Of a stretch of 64,000 nucleotides of DNA, positions 27,980-37,518 are shown piece after piece. The notes under the pieces were generated by a model that worked only from the letters and a program-made list of their open reading frames with translations, was not told the DNA's origin and ran no database searches. Positions within the stretch are counted from its first letter, which is position 1; each line of letters starts with the position of its first letter. A program made the position numbers and the translations under genes. Source of the stretch: Muriicola sp041358175 (GTDB taxonomy: Bacteria; Bacteroidota; Bacteroidia; Flavobacteriales; Flavobacteriaceae); contig NZ_JBGKBE010000002.1 of NCBI RefSeq assembly GCF_041358175.1, forward strand, positions 248,001 to 312,000, written 5' to 3'.

Positions 27980-29860
27980 ATGAATAAATTTTTCCGTATT
28001 TCCATCTGTTTATTTCTCTTTTTAGGTCTGACAACGGTTTATAGTCAGGATTCAGTCCTGGAAGAACTAAGTGAAATAGCAATTATTGATCAGAAAATAA
28101 TGATGCCCATGCGAGATGGGATTCGTCTGGCCACAGATATTTACAGGCCAAAAGGAAATCAGAAAGTCCCGATCATATTTTCAAGGACCCCATATAATTT
28201 TAACTCCTGGGGTGATGGGGAACAGAGAACCAGAACGGCAGCCAGGGCGCTGGAGGCGGTAAAGAGGGGCTATGCCTATGTAGTTCAGAATGAAAGGGGA
28301 AGGTATTTCTCGGAAGGAGAGTGGGACATCCTTGGAGTTCCTCTTACAGATGGGTATGATGCTTTTTCCTGGATGACCGACCAGAACTGGTCTAACGGAA
28401 AGATCGGTCTTCTGGGTTGTTCATCTACTGCGGAATGGCAGATGGCCGTTGCAGCCCTTGACCATCCCTCTCTGGGCGCCATGGTACCACAGGCATTTGG
28501 AGCTGGCGTTGGTCGTGTCGGGGACTTTTACGAACAAGGGAACTGGTATAGGGGAGGAGCAGAGCAAATGCTCTTTTTTGCCTGGCTCTACGGAGTGGAA
28601 CACGATAAGTTTAAACCGCGAATCCCCGCCGGAGCAACACAGGAAGACCTGATCAGAATTTCAAGGTTTTACGATCTGGCTCCTGAAAACCCAGCCGTAG
28701 ATATGTCGGAGGCATTAAGGCATTTACCTATCCAGGATTTTACCAAAAATATTTCAGGGAAAAAGGAAATATTCGACAAAATGGTGAGGAGAAAACCCAA
28801 TGATAAGGCCTGGTTTGAGGGTGGTCTTTACCATGATGATATGGAGATCAATATTCCCGGATTCTGGTTTGCGAGCTGGTACGACGTATCTATAAGTCCT
28901 AATCTGGCTCTCTACAACCATGTTAGAAAAACAGCCAAGGATGCCTCAGTGAGAGACAACCAGTACCTGGTGATTGCACCTACCCTGCATTGCGCTTATA
29001 CCAGGGCTACGGAGAATACTATTGTGGGAGAACGGTCGGTAGGAGATGCCCGATTGAATTATGAAGAACAGATCTATGCCTGGTTCGACCTTTGGCTGAA
29101 GGGTGAAACCAATAGCTTTAAGAAAGATATTCCGAAGGTTCAGTACTATACCATGGGGATCAACAAATGGAACTCCTCAGATACCTGGCCTCCTGAAAAG
29201 GCCCAAATGACTACCTATTACCTCCACAGTGGAGGGAAGGCCAACAGCCTTTACGGAGATGGACAACTTAGCCTCGAAAAGCCAGCTGACCAAGCATCGG
29301 ATACTTTTATGTATGACCCCATGAACCCTGTTCCATCATATGGGGGGAATGTTTGTTGTACCGGCAATGCCGTTAGAGGGGGTGCTTTTGATCAACAAGG
29401 GATGGAGACAAGGAACGATATCCTTGTCTACACCTCCGATATCCTGGATAAAGGGATAGAAGTTAGTGGTTTTATTGAATCGACCCTTTATTTATCGAGT
29501 GATGTTAAGGATACAGATCTCACCATAAAACTCATTGATGTTTACCCCGATGGAAGGGCCTATAACCTTGACGAAACCATTCAGAGAGTTCGATATCGGG
29601 AAGGTTATGACAAAGAGGTTTTTATGGAAAGTGGAAATGTGTATCGGGTTGATCTAACACCTATGTCGACCAGTAATTATTTTGAAAAAGGACATAGAAT
29701 CAGAATTGAAGTGTCGAGTAGCAATTTCCCCCGATTTGCCAGAAATTTAAATACGGGAGGAAATAACTTTGATGAAAAAGAAGGGGTGGTTGCGACCAAT
29801 ACCATTCATCATTCGCGGGAATACCCCTCTCAAATTAGTTTGCCTGTGATCTCTGATTAA
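27980..29860 (+). CDS. CocE/NonD family serine hydrolase (S15-like)
   Basis: Exported hydrolase of 626 residues (signal peptide to about residue 22). The N-terminal alpha/beta-hydrolase domain begins MPMRDGIRLATDIYRP, and the nucleophile elbow is GLLGCSSTAEW near residue 145. The C-terminal jelly-roll domain (X-Pro dipeptidyl-peptidase C-terminal type) includes YLSSDVKDTDLTIKLIDVYPDG. Family members cleave acyl esters, glutaryl-cephalosporins or X-Pro peptides; which applies cannot be told. The following exported PCMT gene is 48 bases away. Confidence 0.85.
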   Translation: MNKFFRISICLFLFLGLTTVYSQDSVLEELSEIAIIDQKIMMPMRDGIRLATDIYRPKGNQKVPIIFSRTPYNFNSWGDGEQRTRTAARALEAVKRGYAYVVQNERGRYFSEGEWDILGVPLTDGYDAFSWMTDQNWSNGKIGLLGCSSTAEWQMAVAALDHPSLGAMVPQAFGAGVGRVGDFYEQGNWYRGGAEQMLFFAWLYGVEHDKFKPRIPAGATQEDLIRISRFYDLAPENPAVDMSEALRHLPIQDFTKNISGKKEIFDKMVRRKPNDKAWFEGGLYHDDMEINIPGFWFASWYDVSISPNLALYNHVRKTAKDASVRDNQYLVIAPTLHCAYTRATENTIVGERSVGDARLNYEEQIYAWFDLWLKGETNSFKKDIPKVQYYTMGINKWNSSDTWPPEKAQMTTYYLHSGGKANSLYGDGQLSLEKPADQASDTFMYDPMNPVPSYGGNVCCTGNAVRGGAFDQQGMETRNDILVYTSDILDKGIEVSGFIESTLYLSSDVKDTDLTIKLIDVYPDGRAYNLDETIQRVRYREGYDKEVFMESGNVYRVDLTPMSTSNYFEKGHRIRIEVSSSNFPRFARNLNTGGNNFDEKEGVVATNTIHHSREYPSQISLPVISD

Positions 29861-29908
29861 GTTTAAATAGAAATATACAGGTCAGACCTAAATGAAAAGC
29901 ATTTAGAA

Positions 29909-30613
29909 ATGAAACCTGTACTGAGAATTTCGCTGACATTACTTTTCTACCTTCTCTTACTTGCTCCGTTCTACGGACAGGAAAGCCCTGCGGAGAAGAG
30001 ACAGCAGATGATAAGTGAACAGCTTATCCCCAGGGGGATATCAGACAGAGAAACTTTAAAAGCTATGGCCCGTATTCCCCGGGAAGCTTTTGTTCCTGTT
30101 TCACAAAAACCCTATGCTTATGACGACCGGCCTTTGCCTATTGGCGACGGACAAACTATTTCCCAGCCTTTTATGGTTGCCTTTATGACCCAGGCCCTGC
30201 GTTTAAAAAGATCTGACAGGGTATTAGAGATAGGTACAGGCTCAGGCTACCAGGCAGCCGTGCTTTCGCAGATAGTAGATACGGTCTTTACTGTTGAGAT
30301 CATTCCTTCCCTTGCCGAAAGGGCCTCTCGCCATTTAAAAAACCTCAATATTCACAATGTGCAAATCCAAGCCGGGGATGGCTATTTTGGATGGGAGGAG
30401 AAATCACCTTTTGATGCCATTATAGTTACGGCAGGGGCAGAAACAATCCCACCTGTATTAATCGACCAGTTATCTGAGGATGGAATAATGATCATTCCGG
30501 TTGGCCCCCACAGGGGTGTCAGGCAACTCATCCAACTAACTAAAAAGAAGGGAAAAATAAAAACAAAATCCCTGATGGATGTCCGTTTTGTTCCTTTTGT
30601 AAGGAACCGTTGA
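29909..30613 (+). CDS. pcm: Protein-L-isoaspartate O-methyltransferase, exported form
   Basis: Methylates isoaspartyl residues so that damaged proteins can be repaired; 234 residues. The SAM-binding motif EIGTGSGYQAAVLSQ is near residue 107, the conserved PLPIGDGQTISQPFMVAFMTQAL near 75, and DAIIVTAGAETIPP is motif II. Residues 1-24 form a clear signal peptide ending in YGQ, absent from cytoplasmic Pcm. A methyltransferase outside the cytoplasm would need a SAM supply, so location is a real question. Confidence 0.88.
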   Translation: MKPVLRISLTLLFYLLLLAPFYGQESPAEKRQQMISEQLIPRGISDRETLKAMARIPREAFVPVSQKPYAYDDRPLPIGDGQTISQPFMVAFMTQALRLKRSDRVLEIGTGSGYQAAVLSQIVDTVFTVEIIPSLAERASRHLKNLNIHNVQIQAGDGYFGWEEKSPFDAIIVTAGAETIPPVLIDQLSEDGIMIIPVGPHRGVRQLIQLTKKKGKIKTKSLMDVRFVPFVRNR

Positions 30614-30737
30614 GGGAATAATTTGTTCTATACATTTTAACCATCCAGCCCGGGTAAAGTCCGCTTCCATTTATTGAAAATTAAATTGGGAAAAATGGAT
30701 CAAATGTGAGGTTTTTAAGGGGAAAAAGAGTAAATTA

Positions 30738-30837
30738 GTAAGCATTGATTCCGGTTTTGAAGAATGCTTACAGAACCGTTCTTCTTCCATTTTCAATTGC
30801 GTCTGACAGAGGTTATAAACTCCTGTTTCATCTGTCA
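30738..30837 (+). promoter_or_regulatory. Structured 5' leader of the EF-G2-like gene
   Basis: Two hairpin-forming stretches precede the gene. The first pairs GTAAGCATT (30738-30746) with AATGCTTAC (30763-30771), 9 perfect base pairs; the loop base run CGGTTTT (30752-30758) can also pair with AGAACCG (30772-30778), a competing or pseudoknotted pairing. The second pairs TGACAGA (30804-30810) with TCTGTCA (30831-30837). No known riboswitch class is recognised. Confidence 0.4.
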
Positions 30838-30875
30838 TATTCCGATTTAATGAAACGACTTAAAATTCCAGCATT

Positions 30876-32987
30876 ATGAAAATATACGACGATAAGCACA
30901 TCAAAAATGTGGTCTTTGTAGGAGCACATCAAAGTGGAAAAACAACCTTGTCTGAAACGATGCTTTTCGAGGCCGGATTGATCAACAGAAGGGGAACCGT
31001 TGAGAATAAGAATACGATCTCTGACTATCATGAAATAGAACATGAACGAGGCACTTCTGTTTTTGCAACTCCACTGCATACTGAATGGCGAAATTACAAG
31101 ATCAATATTATAGATACTCCGGGGCTGGATGATTTTGTCGGGGAGATTATTTCTTCCATAAGGGTTGCTGATACGATACTAACAGTGATCAATGCGCAAA
31201 ATGGAGTAGAAGTAGGCACGGAGATCATCTGGAACTATATCGATAAGTATCAGAAACCTACCGTCTTTGTGGTCAATCAGATGGATCACCTCAATGCCAA
31301 CTTCGACATGAGTTTTAGAAGTATTAAAAACCTGGTGGGTAATAATGCGGTTCTAATTCAATATCCAATTCAAATGGATGGCGCACATTGTATCATCGAC
31401 GTCCTGAAAATGAAGTGTTATAAGTTTGGTCCGGAAGGAGGAAAACCAGAAAAACTACCTATCCCCGAAGATCAGAAGGAACGTGCAGATATGTTGCATA
31501 ACGAACTGGTGGAAAAAGCAGCCGAAAATGATGAAGCCTTGATGGAGTTGTTTTTTGAGAAAGGGACACTTAATGAAGATGAAATGCGGATGGGGATAAA
31601 GGCCGGTATGCTCAACCACGAACTTTTCCCTGTGTTTTGTGTTTCAGCCCTGAAGGATATGGGCAGTGGCCGACTCATGGGTTTTATTGATAATGTGGCC
31701 CCTGCAGCAGCCGATCTCAAACAGGAGCAATCCGTAGAAGGAAAGACCATCGAACGAAAAAAGGAAGCACCTACTGCCTTGTTTGTCTTTAAGACGGTCT
31801 TTCAGCCCAGCCTGGGACAAATCACCTTTTTTAAGGTAAAATCAGGAGAGGTAAATGTCAATGACAAGTTGGTAAATTCCCGAAACGGGGAAACGGAAGT
31901 TCTCAACCAGCTATTCATAATGGACGGCAAAAACAGGGAGCCAGTCAACAAACTAACCGTAGGTGACATCGGAGCGAGTCTGAAATTGAAACACACCGAA
32001 ACAAATGACACCCTCCATGTGCAGGGTGCCCCTGTAACCATTAAGCCTATTCAATATCCCGACTCCAGAACCCGAATGGCGGTAAATGCAAAAAATAAAC
32101 AGGAAGAAGAGAAACTAAGCGAAGCCCTTAAAAAGATTCACAGTCAGGACCCAACCGCAGTTATTGAATACTCCAGAGAATTAAGGCAACTCATTCTGGG
32201 GTGCCAGGGAGAACTTCATCTTGCAACCATCGACTGGAGCCTGAAAAATAATTACGGTATTGAAGTAGAATTTGAAGCTCCGAAGATTGCTTACAGGGAG
32301 ACTATCCAGCGATCCTCAGCTGCCAGCTATCGCCACAAGAAGCAATCCGGCGGTGCAGGGCAGTTTGCAGAGGTGCATTTAAAGATCGAACCGTGGACGG
32401 AAGGTATGCCTGAACCACAGGGGTTTAATATCAGGGGAAAGGACGAAATCGACCTGCCATGGGGTGGAAAACTTGTGTTTTACAATTGTATCGTTGGCGG
32501 AGTGATCGACATCAGATTCCTGCCTTCTATTCGAAAGGGTATTCTTGAGGTTATGGAATCAGGACCGCTTACGGGATCTTTTATAAGGGATGTCAGGGTT
32601 ATGGTTTATGATGGGAAAATGCACCCGGTAGACTCTAATGACATAGCCTTTAAAATCGCCGGAGCCCATGCGTTCAAGGAAGCATTTTTAAATGCAAACC
32701 CTAAATTGCTTGAACCAGTACAGGAGGTTACCGTTAGGGTGCCGGAGGAAACGGTGGGGAGTGTGATGACCGATCTGCAATCAAGGCGTTCGATTATCCA
32801 GGGAATTGATAGTATTGATCATTTTCAGATTCTGAAATGTGCGGTACCCGAAGCTGAACTCTTCAGGTATTCAACAGACCTAAGGTCCCTTACACAGGGG
32901 AAGGCCACTTTCAGTACCGTCTTTTCCTCTTTTAAAGCAGTACCTAAGCATATCCAGCAAGACCTGGTCGGATCACATGATAAATAA
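30876..32987 (+). CDS. EF-G paralogue (EF-G2-like translational GTPase)
   Basis: Translation elongation factor G fold of 703 residues with all five domains. The P-loop GAHQSGKT is at 16-23, switch II at 80-84 reads DTPGL where EF-G has DTPGH, and the guanine motif is NQMD instead of NKMD. Switch I has ERGTS rather than ERGIT. Domain IV has HKKQSGGAGQFAEVH near residue 488. Loss of the catalytic His and the altered switch I suggest weak or no GTP hydrolysis, as described for Bacteroides EF-G2. It is therefore not the main fusA gene. It stands alone after a structured leader. Confidence 0.9.
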   Translation: MKIYDDKHIKNVVFVGAHQSGKTTLSETMLFEAGLINRRGTVENKNTISDYHEIEHERGTSVFATPLHTEWRNYKINIIDTPGLDDFVGEIISSIRVADTILTVINAQNGVEVGTEIIWNYIDKYQKPTVFVVNQMDHLNANFDMSFRSIKNLVGNNAVLIQYPIQMDGAHCIIDVLKMKCYKFGPEGGKPEKLPIPEDQKERADMLHNELVEKAAENDEALMELFFEKGTLNEDEMRMGIKAGMLNHELFPVFCVSALKDMGSGRLMGFIDNVAPAAADLKQEQSVEGKTIERKKEAPTALFVFKTVFQPSLGQITFFKVKSGEVNVNDKLVNSRNGETEVLNQLFIMDGKNREPVNKLTVGDIGASLKLKHTETNDTLHVQGAPVTIKPIQYPDSRTRMAVNAKNKQEEEKLSEALKKIHSQDPTAVIEYSRELRQLILGCQGELHLATIDWSLKNNYGIEVEFEAPKIAYRETIQRSSAASYRHKKQSGGAGQFAEVHLKIEPWTEGMPEPQGFNIRGKDEIDLPWGGKLVFYNCIVGGVIDIRFLPSIRKGILEVMESGPLTGSFIRDVRVMVYDGKMHPVDSNDIAFKIAGAHAFKEAFLNANPKLLEPVQEVTVRVPEETVGSVMTDLQSRRSIIQGIDSIDHFQILKCAVPEAELFRYSTDLRSLTQGKATFSTVFSSFKAVPKHIQQDLVGSHDK

Positions 32988-33064
32988 GAAATAAAAGAAC
33001 GGGAGCTTTACGCTCATTAATTCCGAATGAAAACCAAGTGGAATAGGATTCGGCATGTCAGGAT

Positions 33065-34516
33065 TTGAGAAACGATAACAACTATATAGACTTTCATTGC
33101 CACCCTTCATTAAAACCTTTTGGAAAGAGTTTTAATGCTCTGCCGGTGGGTGAGAATACAGCAGACAGGAGGAGGAAAAAGAGTATCTGGTACTACGATC
33201 CTCCCTCTGTTTTTGATAAAATACTCAATTATATCAGTGGCCTGACCAAATTCTCCCAGTCGAATTTCACTGCGCTGACACTGGGAGGGGTTACCACAGT
33301 CTGTGTTTCGCTTTACCCCCTTGAGAAATGGTTCATCCGAAACAGGATGAAAAATGAATTGATTCTCGACCTTGCCTCAAATTTTGCCCTCGGCATTGGA
33401 GCTAAACGGGTAGACCATATTCAGGGTATTCAGGATTATTTTGAGGATATTGTTCTGCAATACGAGTATTACAGGCAATTAGACGGAAAAGTTTTCAGGA
33501 TCTCGGGGAATAAAATTCGTTATAAACTTGTCAGGAATTACGAGGACATCAAAAGGTATCGGGAAGAAGAAACTGCCACTAAGATCAGAACAATCGCCGT
33601 AATTATTTCAATTGAAGGGTTGCATGTACTCAATACAGGCCTGGGGAATACGCCGACAGAAGATGAAGTTTTACAGAACCTAAACACTGTAAGGCACTGG
33701 GAATTTAAGCCCTTTTTTATTACCGTGGCTCACCACTTCTGGAATCACATCTGTGGGCATGCTCCGAGTCTTACCGGTGTCATTTTAAAATATACGGATC
33801 AGGAGGAGGGCCTTGGGGAAGGATTCACTTCCCTTGGAAAGAAGGTCCTGCTGCAAATGCTTGATAATACTGATGGCCAAAGGATACTGCCCGATATTAA
33901 ACATATGAGTATCAACGCCAGGAAGGAGTATTATGACATGCTGGATAATGGGGGAGATGATTTCAAAGATATTCCCGTTATTGTGAGCCATGGCGCCTGT
34001 AATGGTCTTCGGTCTTTCGAAGATCCAACACCAGTTCATCTGGAAACAGCAGCCGTTCTCAATCCTGTCGCTATCAATTTTTTTGATGAGGAATTGGTCA
34101 GAATAGCTCAGTCTGGCGGAATAATAGGCCTGCAGCTTGATGAGAGGAGAATTGCCAACAAACAGACATTAAAAGACACCAAGAAATCTGTAAAGCGCCA
34201 TAAAATCATGCACTACAGGTCTGAACTGCTCTGGAATCAGATCAGGCATATACTAATGGTCCTCGATTCGAGGGAGATGTTTGCCTGGGACTGTATGGCT
34301 ATAGGTTCCGATTTTGACGGAATCATAGATTCCCTGAATGGCTTCTGGACTGCCGAAGAATTGCCCTTTCTGGCGGATTTCCTGGAAAGGCATGCCTATA
34401 ATTATATGGAAAACGTTTCTTTGAAGCTTCCTGAGAACAGAATTGGTGCCGATGAGATTATACAAAGGATCTTTAGTGAAAACGGCGATCGATTTCTCAG
34501 TCGGAATTTTAATTAG
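33065..34516 (+). CDS. M19-like peptidase/membrane dipeptidase family protein
   Basis: A 483-residue protein with FHCHP near residue 10 as first metal motif, VSHGAC and IGSDFDGI near 320 and 417 as later motifs. This resembles the M19 (renal dipeptidase) fold, though the middle is longer than usual. No signal peptide is seen. The start is uncertain: TTG at 33065 keeps the metal motif, while the nearby ATG at 33055 is in another frame and stops after seven codons. Substrate unknown. Confidence 0.7.
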   Translation: MRNDNNYIDFHCHPSLKPFGKSFNALPVGENTADRRRKKSIWYYDPPSVFDKILNYISGLTKFSQSNFTALTLGGVTTVCVSLYPLEKWFIRNRMKNELILDLASNFALGIGAKRVDHIQGIQDYFEDIVLQYEYYRQLDGKVFRISGNKIRYKLVRNYEDIKRYREEETATKIRTIAVIISIEGLHVLNTGLGNTPTEDEVLQNLNTVRHWEFKPFFITVAHHFWNHICGHAPSLTGVILKYTDQEEGLGEGFTSLGKKVLLQMLDNTDGQRILPDIKHMSINARKEYYDMLDNGGDDFKDIPVIVSHGACNGLRSFEDPTPVHLETAAVLNPVAINFFDEELVRIAQSGGIIGLQLDERRIANKQTLKDTKKSVKRHKIMHYRSELLWNQIRHILMVLDSREMFAWDCMAIGSDFDGIIDSLNGFWTAEELPFLADFLERHAYNYMENVSLKLPENRIGADEIIQRIFSENGDRFLSRNFN

Positions 34517-34604
34517 CCCGAAGAGATACTATAGAAATAAAGTAAGGAAAAGGATCAGGCAGAGTTGATGATTTTATTTAACTTACTCAAAAATCAAATG
34601 AGCT

Positions 34605-34970
34605 ATGGAAATTTTAATTAAAGTACTGCAAGGAATTGTAGGTCTGAGCATTCTCAATGTATGGTTGATTCAATACAATAAACCAACACGCTGGCGTGGG
34701 GGGGATGCAAAAACCATCCTGGAGGAATTTAAGGTTTACGGACTTCCCGCATGGTTTTGTTACGTTGTAGGAACCCTCAAAGTAATTCTGGCAATAATGC
34801 TTTTAGCGGCCATATGGTTTCCCGAATTGAAACTGGCGGCAGCATCGGGGCTCGCACTCCTTCTGGCCGGATCAATTTCGATGCATTTCAGAATAAATGA
34901 CCCCATCATCAAGTCGTTTCCTGCTTCTCTCTTTCTGGCCTTGTGCCTGATCATCATTTTTTATGGATGA
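34605..34970 (+). CDS. DoxX-like four-helix membrane protein
   Basis: A 121-residue protein with four predicted membrane helices (about 4-20, 45-67, 72-90, 98-118), fitting the DoxX family of small inner-membrane proteins sometimes linked to quinone or redox chemistry. It converges on a second DoxX-like gene 15 bases away on the other strand. Confidence 0.72.
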   Translation: MEILIKVLQGIVGLSILNVWLIQYNKPTRWRGGDAKTILEEFKVYGLPAWFCYVVGTLKVILAIMLLAAIWFPELKLAAASGLALLLAGSISMHFRINDPIIKSFPASLFLALCLIIIFYG

Positions 34971-34985
34971 TAAGAAGTGGGAGGG

Positions 34986-35333
34986 TCACATTTGAGGCAG
35001 TATAGCATAAAATAAATACCCACACAAAACAGCATAGGTGAGAGCTGGCAGGACCGCTAGCCAGGGATCTTTGATTTTTATCCGGACGATAACTCCAAGT
35101 GACATCAGTATTGTAAGCCCTGCTAAAGCCATTAGACTCAGGGCAGGACCGGTGAACATTCCAAAAAATATCCCTGCGCTCCCAAGTAATTGTAAAATAC
35201 CTGTTAATTTCCTCTGTTTCGGTAGGCCATATCTTTCAAACTCCTTTTTCATCCGCGGAGCGAAAAAACAACTAAAACCAAAAAACAGGAAAGAGAAAGC
35301 CAGGAATAAACCCAGAAATTCATCAATTTTCAT
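34986..35333 (-). CDS. DoxX-like membrane protein
   Basis: A 115-residue protein with four hydrophobic segments, including ILQLLGSAGIFFGMFTG and LAVLPALTYAVLCGYLFYA. The loop EFERYGLPKQRKLTGILQLLG is typical of DoxX-like proteins. The two convergent DoxX-like genes are only distantly similar. Function unknown. Confidence 0.7.
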   Translation of the reverse strand: MKIDEFLGLFLAFSFLFFGFSCFFAPRMKKEFERYGLPKQRKLTGILQLLGSAGIFFGMFTGPALSLMALAGLTILMSLGVIVRIKIKDPWLAVLPALTYAVLCGYLFYAILPQM

Positions 35334-35461
35334 AGGGAAGAATATCTTGCCATTTGATTAGGCGGCAAAGATACCCAATTTGAAGAGAAGCTTTACCTGG
35401 GGTTTGGACGCTAAGATCGAGGTGATGATTAAGGAAAAATGTAAATTTAGCCTCTAAAAAT

Positions 35462-36700
35462 ATGAAGGAGAAAATTTATATCGTCGGAGCCGGAATAAGC
35501 GGACTCATTGCTGCATTAAATCTTGAAAAAGCAGGGTTTAATCCGGTGATTTATGAAGCAAGCGACTCACCAGGGGGAAGGATAAAGACGGATATTATTG
35601 AAGGATATCAGCTCGATCACGGATTCCAGGTTCTTTTGGATGCTTATCCGAAAGCCATGGAATACTTTGATTACGACAAATTAAAATTACGGAAAATCTT
35701 ACCAGGAGCCATTCTGTTTAACGAGGGAAAGACAACTACCCTTGGTGATCCCAGTCGGCACCTTCCCTTTTTGTGGCCCACATTGGTTTCGGGTGTTGCA
35801 AATTTGCGGGATATTTACTTATTGTGGTCACTACACAGGAGTGTACAGCAACAGACGGATAAGGAGATCTTTTGTTCAGAAGAAATGCCAACGATAGAAT
35901 TTCTTAGTCGTATGGGGTTTTCTAATCGGATTATCCATAAATTTTTTAAACCCTTTTTTACGGGAATATTTCTTGAAACTGAATTAGAAACCAGCTGTCG
36001 AATGTTTCAGTTTGTGTTTAAAATGTTTGGTAGGGGATATGCTACAATTCCCGAAGGCGGTATGGGTGCTTTGGCAGGGCAATTAATTGAGCGACTTCAG
36101 CGCACAACTATACACTACAATACTCCCGTAGCCGTATTAGAAGAAGGAAAACTGACCTTAGCAGACGGCAGTTCTGTTCCTGCGGATGGTATTTTGGTCG
36201 CTGCGTCATCAAGTGATCTCCTGCCGGGTGATTCAGGAGCTGTGTTATGGCTGAGTTGCGATACCTTGTACTTTGAAACTGAAGTCAGAACCATTAAAAA
36301 GCCCATTATAGGACTAATTACGGAGTCCGATTCCCTGATCAACAATATCTTCTATCCCACAAGTATTTCAAATATTCAGAAAGGTGCCAGTGAATTGCTC
36401 TCTGTAACTGTAGTAAAAAGACACAAGCTCAAAGAAACAGAATTGATCAGCAGGGTAACAGATGAATTAAATAGGATTTGCGGAATTGAGAATCCCCGCT
36501 TTATTAAACGATACAACATTGCAAAAGCATTGCCCGCCCTGGATTCACTATCGACAGAATGGACCGAGAAAAAAGGAAGATCGGGGGCAAACATTTATAT
36601 AGCAGGAGATCATTTACTTTATGGTTCAACCAATGCAGCCATAATCAGTGGAGAAAGAGCTGCCCGGGCGATGATCGACAACCTAGAAGTTCAGGCATAA
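35462..36700 (+). CDS. FAD-dependent amine oxidase/protoporphyrinogen oxidase-like protein
   Basis: Flavoprotein of 412 residues. The FAD-binding motif VGAGISGLIAALNLEKAGF is at 5-23, followed by YEASDSPGGR, and the C-terminal FAD contact is YIAGDHLLYGSTNAA near 383. This places it in the amine oxidase/protoporphyrinogen oxidase/desaturase superfamily. There are no heme or carotenoid genes next to it, so the substrate stays open. A bidirectional terminator follows at once. Confidence 0.82.
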   Translation: MKEKIYIVGAGISGLIAALNLEKAGFNPVIYEASDSPGGRIKTDIIEGYQLDHGFQVLLDAYPKAMEYFDYDKLKLRKILPGAILFNEGKTTTLGDPSRHLPFLWPTLVSGVANLRDIYLLWSLHRSVQQQTDKEIFCSEEMPTIEFLSRMGFSNRIIHKFFKPFFTGIFLETELETSCRMFQFVFKMFGRGYATIPEGGMGALAGQLIERLQRTTIHYNTPVAVLEEGKLTLADGSSVPADGILVAASSSDLLPGDSGAVLWLSCDTLYFETEVRTIKKPIIGLITESDSLINNIFYPTSISNIQKGASELLSVTVVKRHKLKETELISRVTDELNRICGIENPRFIKRYNIAKALPALDSLSTEWTEKKGRSGANIYIAGDHLLYGSTNAAIISGERAARAMIDNLEVQA

Positions 36701-36702
36701 AA

Positions 36703-36727
36703 AAACCGCCAAAAGGCGGTTTGTTTT
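36703..36727. terminator. Bidirectional terminator between the flavoprotein and fasciclin genes
   Basis: Stem AAACCGCC / GGCGGTTT with an AAAA loop, flanked by A-runs on the left and T-rich sequence on the right. Confidence 0.85.
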
Positions 36728-36741
36728 TATCTGAAAAAGTA

Positions 36742-37332
36742 CTACTCTGCTGGCATAACCACTGCATCGATGGCGTGGATTACCCCATTGGAAGCAGGAA
36801 CATCTGCCATGATAACCATACTGGCATTACCCTGCGCATCGATCAGTTTAACGTTTTCGCCATCGAGAGTCAGTGTTAACTTATCTCCCTGCACGGTTTC
36901 AGCTACAAATGATCCGTCATTACTATTTATCGCTTCCACAACCGCAGCTGCTGAAAATTCTCCTGCAACTACATGGTAGGTAAGCAAATTGATTAAAGCG
37001 GCTTTGTTTTCAGGTTGTAGCAAACTTTCTACGGTTCCTTCTGGTAATTTTGAAAAACTGTCATTGGTAGGGGCAAAGACCGTGAAAGGTCCGTCACTAC
37101 TCAGTGTTCCAACCAGGTCGGCCGCCTGGACAGCAGCGACAAGCGTACTAAAATTTTCATTTCCACTGGCTACACCAACAATTGTTTCCGTAACCATAGG
37201 CTCTTCAACAGGTGTTTCCATTTCGGTAGAGGCCATTTCGACAGCCTCTTCTGCATTGTCTTTTTCTTTTTTTGATTCGCCACAGGATATCATCATTAAC
37301 CCTGCTAGCATAATGGTACTTAAAATTCTCAT
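36742..37332 (-). CDS. Fasciclin (FAS1) domain lipoprotein
   Basis: A 196-residue lipoprotein with Cys17 in MISCGE, an acidic linker rich in E and T (about 20-50) and one FAS1 domain from about 55 to the end. Landmarks are TVFAPTNDSF near 103 and NGVIHAIDAVVMP at the C-terminus. FAS1 domains mediate adhesion or bind small ligands. It is a single gene facing the flavoprotein gene. Confidence 0.9.
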   Translation of the reverse strand: MRILSTIMLAGLMMISCGESKKEKDNAEEAVEMASTEMETPVEEPMVTETIVGVASGNENFSTLVAAVQAADLVGTLSSDGPFTVFAPTNDSFSKLPEGTVESLLQPENKAALINLLTYHVVAGEFSAAAVVEAINSNDGSFVAETVQGDKLTLTLDGENVKLIDAQGNASMVIMADVPASNGVIHAIDAVVMPAE

Positions 37333-37518
37333 AATTTATTATTCATTTTAGTTATAGGCCGAAGATAAGTAGAACAAACAAGGAGAAGTATTAAATATTG
37401 TTTAAAATATATATTAAAAAGTTAAACATAACATAAAGTAGGTTGTTTCTTGCCGTTTTCTCATAAATTTAGATTTCTTGAAGTCAGTAGAACTTTAAAA
37501 ACTAATGAAATAGCTCAT

